Origin: Patellaria atrata CBS 101060 | Taxonomy: Eukaryota; Ascomycota; Dothideomycetes; Patellariales; Patellariaceae | DNA: 64,000 nucleotides | Assembly: GCA_010093705.1 (NCBI GenBank) | Contig: MU006089.1 | Location: forward strand, 2,996,506 to 3,060,505 | Reading direction: 5' to 3' | Notes under the pieces: model-generated | The model's database searches: none | What the model was told of the DNA's origin: nothing | The model's input: the letters and a program-made list of their open reading frames with translations, nothing else | Shown here: positions 1-11,739 of the stretch, piece by piece | How the letters are laid out: the number at the start of each line of letters is the position of its first letter | Position numbering within the stretch: position 1 is the stretch's first letter | Program-made: the position numbers and the translations under genes

Positions 1-3000
1 CAAGATAAGTGGAACCATGCCCCGATCGAATATAAAAAAGCAATTGCGCCTCTTGCAGCAGCTGCTGCGTGGGGGTTGGGACAATGGGAGCTTATGGACA
101 ACTATCTTTCCGTGATGAATCCGAATTCACCGGATAGATCATTCTTAGGCGCAATTTTGGCCTTGCATAGAAACCAATTCGACGATGCGCACTTACACAT
201 CGAGAAAGCTCGTGAGGGCCTGGACACTCAACTAAGCGCAGTCCTTGGGGAATCTTATACCCGGGCGTATCTTCCGATTCTCCGAGTTCAGATGCTTGCA
301 GAACTCGAAGAAATCATCGCCTACAAACAAAATTCGGCTAATACTGAGAAGCAAGCGAGTATGCGTCGGACATGGATGAAACGATTAAAAGGATTACAGC
401 CGAATCCAGAGGTGTGGCAACGAATGTTGAAAGTACGCGCACTCGTCATCAGCCCAAGAGATAATATGCAGATGTGGATCAAGTTCACAAATCTCTGCCG
501 AAAGAACTCTCGCTTAGGACTTTCCGAACGATCATTACACTCTTTGTTGGAATCGAATAATGTTGAAGGGAATCTAACTGAAGTATTCCGGTCCAAATCA
601 TCAGAAGTACCTTATCCCATCTCATACGCCGTCTTGAAGTTCTTGTGGACTTCCGCCGAAAATGACCCACCAAAAGCAGTAGAGGCCAAGGTAGAAGCTT
701 TGGAGATATTGAAAGATTTCACGGCTAGACTGGCAGATGACTTGCAAGTCCGAGCACGAGAAGCTAATATTCACGCCGGAGCAAACCATGTCAATGGTAC
801 TGGATTGAACAGCGTGAACGGTATAAATGGCGCTCATTCCGTTAACGGGATACACTCATATGGCTCGACTGGACCAAACGGAATTGATATTATGGCTAAT
901 TCGCATATGCTGAATGCATCCGGCAGTCTTCCACATTCTCAATTTGACATCAACGAGGCGCATAGGCTTCTTGCTAAGTGCTATCTGAAGCAAGGTGAAT
1001 GGCAAACTTACCTCCATGGCGGCGAATGGCGACACCAGTCTGTTCACGATATCCTGTCTTCCTATGCTGCTGCAACAAGATATAATGATAGCTGGTATAA
1101 AGCTTGGCATGCGTGGGCCCTCGCAAATTTCGAGGTTGTCACATCAATCACGGCACAGCCGAATGGCAAGACAAGCGATGTTCCACCGAACATTGTCCAT
1201 GAACATATAGTACCCGCTATTAAGGGCTTCTTCAAATCAATTGCATTGTCCACGACAAGCTCCCTACAGGATACACTGAGGTTACTCACCCTGTGGTTTG
1301 CACATGGAGGCCATTACGAAGTCAATAATGCTGTCACTGAGGGTATTGGAACTGTTAGCATCGATACATGGTTGGAGGTAATTCCTCAGCTTCTAGCCCG
1401 CATCAATCAGCCCAACCAGAGAGTAAGGCAGTCTATCCACAATCTCCTTTCGGAAGTTGGGCGAGCCCATCCTCAGGCGCTTGTCTTCCCTCTCACGGTA
1501 GCGATGAAATCAGACGTGTCTCGTCGGTCTCGCCCTGCTGCTCAGTTGATGGATACAATGCGACAGCACTCCGCTTCTTTAGTCGAGCAAGCTGATCTTG
1601 TCAGTCATGAATTGATTCGCATTGCGGTGCTATGGCACGAACAGTGGCATGAGGGTCTCGAAGAAGCCTCGAGGCTTTATTTTGGTGATCATAACATTGA
1701 GGGCATGTTTAACGTGCTTGCTCCTTTGCATGCAATGCTCGATGAAGGTCCCCAGACTTTGAGAGAGATATCGTTCATTCAAGGGTTTGGACGGGAGCTC
1801 CAGGAAGCACGGGATTGGTGTCAGACATTCAGAAACTCCGGCGAAGTCGGCGATATCAATCAAGCCTGGGATCTTTATTACCAAGTATTCCGGAAAATCG
1901 CGCGCCAACTACCCTCCTTGATGACCTTAGAACTTCAGTATGTATCACCCAAACTCAAAGCTGTTCAAGACTTAGATCTTGCTATTCCTGGAACATACCA
2001 AAGTGGAAAGCCTGCGGTGCGAATCGCTTCCTTTGACCCTACCTCCACCGTCATTCAATCGAAACAGCGTCCAAGAAAACTTGTCATAAGGGGCAGCGAC
2101 GGCAACAACTATCAATATCTGCTCAAAGGTCACGAGGATATTCGACAAGACGAACGTGTCATGCAATTGTTCGGTCTCGTCAACACACTCTTAGCGAATG
2201 ACAACGAATGTCGTAAACGTCATCTAGATATTCAGCGGTATTCCGCTATGCCGCTATCTACTCAGTCTGGTCTTCTAGGCTGGGTACCAAACAGCGACAC
2301 GTTGCATGTCCTTATCCGAGAATATCGCGACAGTCGTAAAATTCTGCTCAACATTGAACACAGGATCATGTTGCAAATGGCACCGGACTACGATAGTCTA
2401 ACACTCATGCAGAAAGTTGAAGTTTTCGGATATGCGCTTGATAACACCACCGGACAGGATCTTTATCGTGTTCTATGGCTTAAGAGTAAGAGCTCGGAAG
2501 CTTGGCTTGATAGACGGACAAACTATACTCGATCCCTAGCTGTTATGTCCATGGTGGGTTACATCCTAGGACTTGGCGATCGCCATCCCTCCAATCTCAT
2601 GCTCGATAAGGTCACTGGTAAGATTGTGCATATTGATTTCGGTGATTGCTTTGAAGTGGCCATGCAACGTGAAAAGTATCCGGAGCGGGTACCGTTCCGC
2701 TTGACGAGAATGTTGACATACGCCATGGAAGTCAGCAATATAGAAGGTAGTTACAGGACTACCTGCGAGCATGTCATGCGCGTTCTAAGGGACAATAAGG
2801 AGTCGGTGATGGCAGTCCTCGAAGCCGTAAGTTCACTACCAGCCTTCATTGCTGTAATGTACACTAATGATTTCGCAGTTCATTCATGATCCCCTTCTCA
2901 CTTGGCGTTTGGGTCAACGAGATTCACCTCCCGAACCGTCCTTCCCTTCGGAAAGACGGAATTCTATTATGGGCGTAGAGACTGGAACCGATAGGCCACA

Positions 3001-3256
3001 TCCACATGGCTCATTCCGTCCAAGACACCGCTCGAGCGCTGTACAGGCCAACAACTCTCAAGACCCCGAGGCAAGGGAAGTACAGAACGTTCGCGCCCTG
3101 GAAGTCTTAGCTAGAGTCAAGGACAAGTTGACTGGACGAGATTTCAAGACGATTGAGCCTTTACATTTTGAAACTCAAGTAGACCGGTTGATTAGGGAGG
3201 CGACCAACTTGGAAAATTTATGTCAGCATTACATTGGGTGGTGTAGTTTCTGGTAG
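1..3256 (+). CDS. tor: TOR serine/threonine kinase, C-terminal part (5' end outside window)
   Basis: This is the C-terminal 1067 residues of the TOR phosphatidylinositol-kinase-related kinase, the catalytic subunit of TORC1/TORC2 that couples nutrients to growth. The frame is open from base 1, so the gene continues to the left; whole TOR proteins are about 2400 aa. In order I see the end of the FAT region, an FRB domain (about nt 1609-1930, [18 protein letters not shown]), the kinase domain (about 2080-2880) with the catalytic [12 protein letters not shown] and metal-binding HIDFGD motifs, and a FATC tail ending YIGWCSFW. One intron is inferred at 2827-2878 (GTAAGT..GCAG), falling between codons and joining VLEA to FIHDPLL; exons are <1-2826 and 2879-3256. 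Between kinase and FATC lies a low-complexity linker of about 55 residues. The FRB serine (EASRLYFG) and the aromatic residues in [10 protein letters not shown] that contact FKBP12-rapamycin are present. Identification is near certain. Confidence 0.97.
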
Positions 3257-3952
3257 GTGTTAAGTTTGGGACGCGGCATCTATTCATAGCCGCAAAAGGA
3301 AGTCGTTTATCCATTGCTGTCTCGTTACTGACATCTGGTTGTCAGCTAACCACCAGCACTTAATCAAGAAAGGGATGGTTTTGCATTGGAATGATAGATG
3401 TTAGCGGCATGGGCGGCGTAGTTTCTTCGAATGCATTTACAGGGCGTCTACTTCTTCGGGATTCGCTTTGGTTTTACATGGTTTACAATGGATACTTAGA
3501 TCCAAAACTCCTTGAAATTCATGGACGCATTAAACTTACAGTCCTCTTTCCCTCTATCTCGTAGACTTTGAAATTCTTTATAATTCTTACATGAAAATTT
3601 TGCAACTGAGGTGATGCTAAGGTAGTTATTCTGACTTGTGAAGTCGGATATCGGCAAAGCACCCGCCGCCCCATAGCGTCATACGACCGCTTAGCGGCAC
3701 AGACTCTTTTATCAACCACCCTCGAGACATTTCTATGATAAAGGCTTGCTATGGATGCCTTTGAGTCGTAATGTTTCATTCCACTGTTCTCACCTTCTTC
3801 GGCCCCTGCAACGAGGTCAAAACTCAAAACAGGGGGCTTGTTTTCAGCTTCCATATCATGTTTGAATTTTCTTCTCTGTATTAACTTGTTTGTATGATTT
3901 ATTAGTGTGTGAGACCTCTTTTCGATCCTCACGTGCTCTGATATCTCGAACT
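3257..3952. other. Intergenic, TOR 3' flank and TDT carrier 5' flank
   Basis: This 696-bp stretch should hold the TOR 3' untranslated region and the promoter of the carrier. A 137-codon antisense frame (3519-3932, minus) has no recognisable domain. I see no RNA gene or repeat. Confidence 0.5.
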
Positions 3953-6076
3953 ATGCCTTCCATGTCTCGACCTCATCCTCATCGTATCGAAGAGGTCGAG
4001 CGTGATATGGGAAATAGTCCCTTCACGTCCGAGCATTCGTCTTCATCCAGTTTAGACCAGCGACTTGGAAGATGGGATAGTCGGCGTGTGAGCTCGTATG
4101 ATCCATCTGACAGGTCGGGCACCGGTGACGTGGTCAACGGTGTTGATACCCATGATATGGCGAAGGATATGGAGTTAGGGTATGTGGGCACGGAAGAGAC
4201 GAATGTGGGCTGGAAGGAAAGGATTAGACATTTTACATGGACGTGGTTCACGTTGACTATGGCTACTGGGGGATTAGCGAATTTGCTATATAACGGTATG
4301 TGGATTTTCAACATTCCCGAGCTAAGAGTCACTTCTCCTACCCTAGAGAGTCAGCTGCTGTACTGTACACCTGTTCTGGTATAATGGTCTAGCTGTGGAT
4401 CTCAAGAACCCATGGTCTTGCCGGTATAATGCTCTAAGCTTCCATATGGTTATGAGGTGTTTTGTTCAGTCATACCCTTTTGTACTATCATATGACTTTG
4501 TACAGTCGTAACCTTTAGTACAGTCATACCGTTATGTACCGCGGAGTTAGAACCCTTTTTCACAAACTACGTACAGTGCAGCGAGCCAGGAGTATCATAG
4601 TAGGGGAAGGATTTACCTGAATAAATTTTCGGGCGTTAAGCATATATAGCTTTGTTTCTACTTACTGACGAGTAATACAGTACCATTCCGCTTCGATGGA
4701 CTATATGCAATCGGATGCATCTTTTTCCTACTCAATATTCTTCTCTTTATCTTTAATGTCATAATGATTAGTATAAGATTCTACCATTTTCCTGCAACGT
4801 TCAAGCATGGATTTCTCCATCCAACGGAATCGCTATTTATCCCAGCTGCTGTGATCAGCTTGGGCACTATCCTCATGAATGTGTCTCAGTACGGAGTTGG
4901 AAGTAAGACTGGACCGTGGCTAGAAACCACGATGATCGTAATGTTTTGGATTTACTGTGCTCTGGCTTTCATCTTCTCCTGCACAATTTATCTCATAATG
5001 TAAGTCTCGTACTACCAATAAGGCGCACAGGCTGATGCTGGTATCGTACAACTATGTACAGTAGCGCTAAAACAGATCATAGGTGGTCTACCCAGACCTT
5101 TACAATTTCACAAATGACACCGATTTGGATTTTTCCTGCGTATCCGCTCCTCATTATCGGGCCCCATGCGGGACAGCTGGCCGAAAAGGTTAACAATAAT
5201 AGTGCGCTAAGCATCATAATAGGAGGTGTCGTTCTTCAAGGTGTCGGCTTCACCATTTCATTGATGATTTACTCGGCTTTCCTCTACCGTCTCATGACGC
5301 AAAAGCTTCCCAAAGAGTCTCTACGACCTGGTATGTTCATCAGCGTAGGCCCAAGCGGCTTTACAATCTCTGGTCTTATCAGTATGGGCAAGACTCTACC
5401 GGAAGTGATACCACCTGAGTTCATGGGTGACGGGAAACTTGCTGGCGCTGTCTCAAGGATCTTAGCGAACTGGACAGGCATCTGGTTATGGGGTATCGCC
5501 TTTTGGTTCTTCTTTATCAGCGTTGGTGCCCATGCATCTTGCTGGAGGGGCGGTGACAAAATGGCATTCGCAATGACATGGTACTCATTTGTGTTCCCCA
5601 ACACAGCTCTCACAACCGCCACCTTTAATGTGGCCAGAGCATTGGGGTCGAATCACGGCATCCAGATAGTCGGGTGCATTCTAACCGTCGCCTTGATACT
5701 GACCTGGTTCGCTGTCTTCTTCTCAATGATCAGAGCAGTGATCTTGAAGCAGATTCTCTGGCCTCAGAAGCAAGAGGACCGCGATGAGGGTGGTTGGGAC
5801 GTCAAGACGGTCGAACACGAAAGGAGACGGAGCAAGAGTGTACGTCGAAATTCGAGTAGGGCAACAAATCGATTTCCGTTCAATCAGCTACGCTCGCAAT
5901 TCGTGTCAGAGAAACCAGCAGAGCTACAGAGAACAAACTCGGTACCGGCCGATAGAAGCAACCCGATTATATATGGAAGAAGTAGAGCTAGGACGAATGC
6001 CTCATGGGGAGGATGGGCAGCGAGAACGTTTGGAAATAATTCGGGAACGAGTATAAAGGGGGCGAACGTGGGTTAG
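3953..6076 (+). CDS. TDT-family anion carrier (Mae1 / C4-dicarboxylate type)
   Basis: Membrane carrier of the tellurite-resistance/dicarboxylate (TDT, SLAC1-like) family, predicted to move organic anions such as malate across the plasma membrane. Exons are 3953-4295, 4681-4999 and 5062-6076, giving 558 aa. The family signatures are TWFTLTMATGGLANLLY at the first helix, the segment FPAYPLLIIGPHAG, and RPGMFISVGPSGFT, which carries the phenylalanine that gates the pore in SLAC1 proteins. About ten hydrophobic segments follow each other, with hydrophilic Ser/Arg-rich tails at both ends. The first intron is unusually long (385 nt) and is confirmed by frame: it joins LLYN to VPFRFDGLYAIG. The second is 62 nt. 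The ATG at 3953 is the first in frame; 3962 is an alternative. The layout fits Mae1 better than the sulfite pump Ssu1, but the substrate cannot be told from sequence. Confidence 0.88.
4296..4680 (+). other. Long intron 1 of the TDT carrier with internal short repeats
   Basis: This 385-nt intron (GTATGT..ACAG) is several times longer than nearly all others here. It holds two copies of GGTATAATG followed by CTCTA-like sequence (about 4379 and 4421), then several variants of (GT)ACAGTC(A/G)TA near 4467-4540, and a TACTGTAC word at 4361. Confidence 0.7.
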
Positions 6077-6709
6077 GTGTTATCGGGGATTTCCGTGGAT
6101 GGTGTTGTAAAAGTTGACCTATTATTGTATTCAATAATACCCACGTATTATTCTCACAGTGTCTCGAAGATTTTAGAACCATAGAGGTAGAATTAAGTCT
6201 AGGATTGAAAACACCCCTTGAATTCTATGGTGTTCTTGTCTCGCGAGAAGTCGGGTGAGTTTACAGAATAGAAAGTTTGAAGGTGGAGTGATATTTGGCG
6301 TTCTAGGACGCGTTGATATGCAGGCGATGTAAACGCTTTCGGTCATTCTGCATGGCAGATTTTTGCCTTACAACAGCTTCGTAGCCGACTGGACCTCGGA
6401 CGCGTAGCTCTTTCCCTAAATTCCCTTATCGGTGGGGCCCTGGGTAACCAAGACTACTTATGGCAAGTACCCCTCCATGCCCAAGATCGCAACAAACCCT
6501 GAGCTGATCACCGACGTACGAAAGCTCCACTGATTAAACTCACACCTTGCCTTCTTCTTTGCTTTTGCTATTTAATCTCTCAATCTTCCACCCCGCCTCT
6601 CAAGCCTTCAATTCTTCATCAACCATACACTAATTCCTCCGCTAAACACCCTTTGTTCAATAGAACTACATTTCCAAAATATTACACCCGAACAGAAGAA
6701 CATCTCAAT
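6077..6709. promoter_or_regulatory. Phosphofructokinase promoter region, pyrimidine-rich leader
   Basis: This intergenic stretch ends in a strongly C+T-rich tract (about 6541-6660) just before the PFK start codon. Such tracts are usual upstream of highly expressed genes in filamentous fungi. No clear TATA box was found. A promoter role is inferred from position and composition only. Confidence 0.45.
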
Positions 6710-9143
6710 ATGAGCGCCGGTGAAGCCCCACCACCCCTCCCGGGGAAGAAACGACGCATTGCGGTCATGACTAGCGGTGGTGATGCCCCAGGCATGAACG
6801 GTGCTGTCAGAGCCGTCGTTCGAATGTCAATCGCCAAAGGTTGCGAAGCCTACGCTATCTATGAAGGCTATGATGGACTAGTAAAAGGAGGAGATATGAT
6901 TAAGGAGATGAAGTGGACCGATGTCCGTGGTTACCTAGGCGAAGGTGGCACATTGATCGGGACAGCTCGTTGTGCAGCCTTCTTTGAACGTCCCGGACGG
7001 CTACAAGCTGCGAAGAACATGGTGTTGAAGGGCATCGATGCTCTAGTCATCTGCGGTGGTGACGGCAGTTTGACTGGTGCCGATAAGTTCAGAGCAGAAT
7101 GGCCGGGTCTCCTGGAAGAGCTCGTAAAAAACGGTGAATTGTCTGCTGAGCAGATTTCTCCTTTCAAGCACCTGAACATCGTCGGTTTGGTTGGATCTAT
7201 CGACAACGACATGTCTTCGACCGATGCCACCATTGGATGTTACTCATCACTGGGACGAATTTGTGAGTCAGTGGATTATATCGATGCTACAGCTTTTTCA
7301 CATCAAAGAGCTTTCGTCATAGAGGTCATGGGAAGACATTGCGGATGGTTGGCTTTGATGGCAGGTGTAAGCTGTGGGGCCGATTTCATATTCATCCCTG
7401 AAAAACCACCAAGTGAGAACTGGAGACAGGAAATGGCCAAGATTATTGGAAAGGTAAGTGTTCTTTCACCATTGAATTAATCCTTATACTGACGATTTTA
7501 GCACCGAAAACTCGGGAAGAGAAAGACTATCGTAATTGTCGCAGAGGGTGCCCATGATCTGAACCTCGAGAAGATTACGCCAGCAATGGTGAAAGACGTG
7601 CTATGTAATGACCTACATTTAGACACCCGTATCACAACCCTGGGACACGTCCAGAGAGGAGGACAAGCATGCGCATATGACCGCATGTTGTCGACTTTAC
7701 AGGGTGCCGAAGCAGTCAATGCAGTCCTTGAAGCCACACCGGATACCCCTAGCCCTGTCATCTCCATTATCGAGAACAAGATTGTCAGAAAGCCGCTACT
7801 AGAAGCTGTCAAGCTCACCCAACAAGTTACCGAGGCGATCAAAGCAAAGGATTTTGAAAGAGCCATGCACCTCAGAGACGCTGAGTTTGCCGAGTACTAT
7901 GCAGCGTATATGATCACCACCTCAGCAGAGAAGCCAGAACTTCTGTTACCCCCGGAAAAGGTCAGTTATGTCACCAATGTCACTCGCTCAAATCTAACAA
8001 CTACTCTAGCGTATGAGGGTAGGTCTCATCCATGTTGGAGCACCTGCCGGTGGGGTAAACGCAGCTACACGTGCTGCAGTTGCATACTGCTTGGCTCGAG
8101 GACACACCCCAATTGCACTCCACAACGGATTCCCGGGACTTATTAGACATCACTCAGACAAGCCATTGGGAGCAGTACGAGAGATCTCATGGCTAGACGC
8201 AGAATCATGGGCTAGCAAAGGCGGCTCGGAGATTGGTACCAACCGTGGTTTACCGTCAGAAGATTATGAGACAGTTGCCCACGTTCTCGAAAAGTACAAT
8301 ATCCAAGCTCTGTTTATGGTCGGTGGCTTTGAAGCGTTCGCAGCTGCAGCCGGATTGCGAAAAGAAAGGGAGAATCACCGCGCGTTTAAGATCCCCATGT
8401 GTGTCCTACCTGCTACGGTTAGCAACAACGTACCGGGAACCGAATACTCTATTGGCAGTGACACTTGTCTGAACGCCCTTATCGAATTCTGTGATGCTTG
8501 TAGGCAATCGGCTTCATCTTCCCGAAGACGTGTGTTCGTCATCGAAACTCAGGGTGGGTACTCCGGCTACATTGCTACTCTCGCGGGTCTGTCGATAGGA
8601 GCCTTCTCAGTCTACACCCCTGAAGAAGGTATCAACATTAAGATGTTAGATAGAGATATCGATCATTTGCGAGAAACATTTGCAAAAGACAGAGGCCAGG
8701 GGCGTGCAGGCAAGATCATCCTGCGTAATGAGAAGGCTTCGAGTACGTATACCACGGAAGTCATCACTAGCATTATCAAGGAAGAAGCAAAGGGTCGCTT
8801 TGAAGCTAGAAGCGGTATCCCGGGGCACTTCCAGCAGGGTACAACGCCATCTCCAATGGACCGTGTTCGAGCCACGAGGTTCGGTGTCAAGAGTTTGCAA
8901 CATTTGGAATTGTTTGCCGGAAAGACTCAGGATCAGATATGTGACGATCCTATGAGCTCTACTGTCATCGGAATCAAGGGCGCGAAGGTCACATTCAGCC
9001 CAATGGAACTTGTCGAGGCACACGAAACGGACTGGAAGGAGAGACGACCGAAGGAAGAGTTCTGGTTGGGACTGAAGGACATTGTTGATACCTTGAGCGG
9101 GAGGATGGTGAAGCCGCAAATTGTCACTGATGACGATCATTGA
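6710..9143 (+). CDS. pfkA: ATP-dependent 6-phosphofructokinase
   Basis: Cytosolic glycolytic enzyme that phosphorylates fructose 6-phosphate to fructose 1,6-bisphosphate. Exons are 6710-7453, 7502-7960 and 8010-9143, giving 777 aa, normal for the duplicated eukaryotic form. The N-terminal catalytic half shows the ATP-binding [13 protein letters not shown] (residues 20-32), [10 protein letters not shown] (about 115), the catalytic GSIDND (about 162-167), EVMGRHCGW (about 207) and GHVQRGG. The C-terminal half restarts with [20 protein letters not shown] (from about residue 403) and has diverged, as in all fungal enzymes where it forms the allosteric sites for fructose 2,6-bisphosphate and related effectors. 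Introns of 48 and 49 nt fall between codons; the second lies exactly before the start of the C-terminal half. The ATG at 6710 matches the usual short N-terminus. Both halves look intact. Confidence 0.96.
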
Positions 9144-10105
9144 ATGGATTAATGAATGTGGCCTATGGGGGAGTTCGGGACGATTTTGGATGCGGCTTGA
9201 ACGTAAGAACATTCCGCTTCTTTTACATAGGTTACTTTGTAGTATATACGACAGCATGATAGCATGATAGCATGAGATAGTCATAGAGGATGATATGAAT
9301 CAGAAAAGAATGATTTGATGATGGATGCTCACCTTGTAATTAATATCTGTGAGCTGGTCCTTGACGGGAGAGTCGTACTTCTAGAATTGTCGGCAGTCGG
9401 TGGTGAGCTTCCTGATCTGGAAATGTAGGATTGGAAGGCACGACAGACGATAATTGATCCTCAGTTTCATTTTCCGATCTTCAATCTCCAAGTACATTTT
9501 CTCTCTCTTCCAGGTTTCCTTCACTACCTTACCTTACTGTCTCTGTTTCACTCTTCATTTCTTACAGCCCACTTTACTTTTTCAATACCTTGACTAGCCA
9601 TGTCCCAAAATGGTATCTAGCGGGGACGTTGCCCACTCCGCTTCCCGTGCGGGCACCCCAGAGCCAGCCGTGCGTCTCCCCTGCAGATGTTTCGAAACGG
9701 TATATTTCTAACTAGTCGGTTTAGTCGGCCCACTACCTTACCCTTAGTTTCCATTATTGTTTTTCTTTCTAACCTCTTGTCCATCCCGTGCAACTTCATG
9801 GAAATAATCCTTATACTGTACAACGTGCTTCTTTCGCCTGTAGCTCTTTACTGAGACTACACTTCCTCGTTCATTACTGGGCTCCACTATACCTTCGTCA
9901 TCACCGTTACTTTGAACAGTGTTCTTTGCGCCATACTACCTTTGTTCTGCGCTGAGATCCTCACTTCTTCCACTCGTATTCTGCATTGCCCTATACCCCC
10001 TGAGCGAACAGTTGTTCCCCACAATTCGAAATATAAACCACTATCGCAATCAGCGTCTATCCCTCCAATAGATATCGAACATCTTGATACCTCTCTACCG
10101 CCAAA
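9144..10105. other. Intergenic with pyrimidine-rich leader of the next gene
   Basis: A run of AGCATGAT/G direct repeats (three copies of 8 bp) sits at about 9253-9277 in the PFK 3' flank. From about 9480 the sequence becomes C+T-rich, as expected of a long leader. A six-codon upstream ORF starts at 9600. No longer coding signal was recognised. Confidence 0.5.
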
Positions 10106-10819
10106 ATGTCCAGACCAAACACCACCCCGAAATTCCAACTCCCAACCCTAACCCCCATCGACATTTCCCTCACGGCCGGCACCTCCATCCCGGCTCCCCT
10201 CCACTCCCCCCCCTCCACTCCGGGCCGTCCTCCAACACCCGGCTGCGGCCCTCTCTCCTCCCATCCAACCACCCCCCTCGAAGGAGACGCCAAACACGCC
10301 GCCAAACCCCTCACAGGCCTCCACCTCACCACCACATCCCCCGAATCCGTCCCCCTCCCCGCCTCCCCGACCTCAGAGACCCTAGCAAGCCCGATCAGCC
10401 CAACAGCAACAGAGCGCCGTCCGTCTTCCGTTCGCAAGTTCCTCTCCCTCCGCTCCCTCTCGAGCTCCGACTCGCTGCGGTCTTCAGCGCAGCAGGCTGG
10501 CCGCCCTGGCTCCCCTGCCACCGTCGCGTCGACGGGGACGGCGGGCGCGCGGAACCTGAGCAGGAAGAAGAGCGGAGGCGGGTGGTTTGGGCGGCGGAAG
10601 AGTGGGTTTTTCGGCGCCAAGATCGAGGAGGGCAGTGTGTATGAGGGGAGAGGGGATGGAGTGGTCGCGGCACAAGGACAGGTACAGGGGCAGGGTGTGA
10701 GCATGCAGCAGGAGGTAAAGAAGGGACCGCCGGCGCCGAAGTTGCCGGAGATAGGGGCGTTGGGTACGGGGTTGGACGGGATCGGGTTGGGAGAGGATTT
10801 GTTCAAGGATATAAAATAA
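10106..10819 (+). CDS. Low-complexity Ser/Pro/Gly-rich protein, conserved-type hypothetical
   Basis: A 237-aa single-exon protein of unknown function. The first 130 residues are rich in Pro, Ser and Thr and probably disordered. The middle has basic Ser/Arg clusters (RRPSSVRKFLSLRSLSSS and RKKSGGGWFGRRKSGFF) that look like phosphorylation or membrane-association segments. The C-terminus ends with a short motif, LGTGLDGIGLGEDLFKDIK. I recall this layout from uncharacterised filamentous-fungal proteins but cannot name a family. The start codon has a good fungal context (CCAAAATG) behind a long pyrimidine-rich leader. The coding part is strikingly GC-rich and C-rich compared with neighbouring genes. 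The opposite strand also carries a long open frame (10057-11001), a composition effect rather than a second gene. Confidence 0.7.
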   Translation: MSRPNTTPKFQLPTLTPIDISLTAGTSIPAPLHSPPSTPGRPPTPGCGPLSSHPTTPLEGDAKHAAKPLTGLHLTTTSPESVPLPASPTSETLASPISPTATERRPSSVRKFLSLRSLSSSDSLRSSAQQAGRPGSPATVASTGTAGARNLSRKKSGGGWFGRRKSGFFGAKIEEGSVYEGRGDGVVAAQGQVQGQGVSMQQEVKKGPPAPKLPEIGALGTGLDGIGLGEDLFKDIK

Positions 10820-11646
10820 TATTGAGAGGATGGGTTGGAGATCTTTACAAAAGGAAGGAGATTTTGTAGGATGTGTCTGCTCGAAAAGGATGGGCTGGGT
10901 CGGGAAAAGCTTTTCGTGAAGAGTGCTGCCATTTGGGCATTTGCGCGCTCGTTTGGATTTCGTATACCCCATGACTTCTTGGATGTTGGAGAACTGAGCA
11001 TCTGTGCATGATCGGTGTTGGTATTCCCGGGTTGGAGAAGGAAAGACTATTTCTGCTGATGAGGACATGAGCCATATTGAATCGCTCCCTTACTCTCAGT
11101 CTCATGACTACACCCGCAATCTTCTTTTATCATTATTCCCTCGATCAAGAGCAAAAGACATCTACTGCGGTCTCTCGGTTTTCCTCCCTACCGATATACC
11201 CTTCCTTCATTCCATAGTCCATATTGCTTCTCTCATAACCCGGCGTAATCGCCCGGTCTAAAAACTTTTTCTCCTTGGGTCTAGGTAGTATGCGGCTGCG
11301 GAGTTGGGCTACGCCAAACCCTACCTATCCATGTCTATTTATCATCTCATGTGTAAAAACGCCTGGTGGGCCTTGCTCTATTTTTAGTGATAATGTGTTT
11401 TACACCACCATCTCCTACATACAATACAATATAATTCAACGTAAAAACGATTTCCAACCTAACTAGATGCTGTGGACTCCTTTACCCGTGAACATCCATC
11501 TCCCATTAAAATTTGACTTCATCCTTATTGTACATCATATAATCCCCCTCCTCTTTCCCCTTTCCCCAAAAGAATAGAAATAAAAATTGAAATGAGGTAG
11601 AAAGGATGTTAGGTTACAGAAAACCAAAAAAGAAAGAAAACAAAAA
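10820..11646. terminator. Intergenic; holds the T-run downstream of tRNA-His
   Basis: This stretch holds the 3' flank of the low-complexity gene. At 11642-11646 a run of five A on the plus strand is TTTTT on the minus strand, six bases past the end of tRNA-His, a fitting RNA polymerase III terminator. Nothing else was recognised. Confidence 0.55.
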
Positions 11647-11651
11647 GGAAC

Positions 11652-11739
11652 TGGCGGCACTGAGAATCGAACTCAGGTCTAGACGGAGCGATTTTGAGGA
11701 TACCACAACGTCTCGTACTGACCACTATACTATGCCACC
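11652..11739 (-). tRNA. tRNA-His (GTG anticodon) with a 16-nt intron
   Basis: On the minus strand the 7-bp acceptor stem pairs GGTGGCA with TGCCGCC (one G-U). The D arm is GTATAGTGGTCAGTAC, the anticodon stem pairs AGACG with CGTCT, and the T arm is CTGAG-TTCGATT-CTCAG. The loop reads TTGTGG followed by an insertion, so the anticodon is GTG. An insertion of 16 nt lies one base 3' of the anticodon, the standard position for nuclear tRNA introns (plus coordinates about 11687-11702). The discriminator is A, as in fungal tRNA-His, and no G-1 is encoded, so it must be added after transcription. The mature length of 72 nt is normal. Confidence 0.92.

Noticed and set aside
3519-3932. 137-codon minus-strand frame between TOR and the TDT gene
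   Set aside because: No domain, no promoter feature, and it lies over the expected 3' and 5' untranslated regions.
10057-11001. 314-codon minus-strand frame opposite the low-complexity gene
   Set aside because: Its Pro/Ser/Arg-rich translation is the complement of a GC-rich biased coding strand; the plus strand has the better start and conserved-looking ends.
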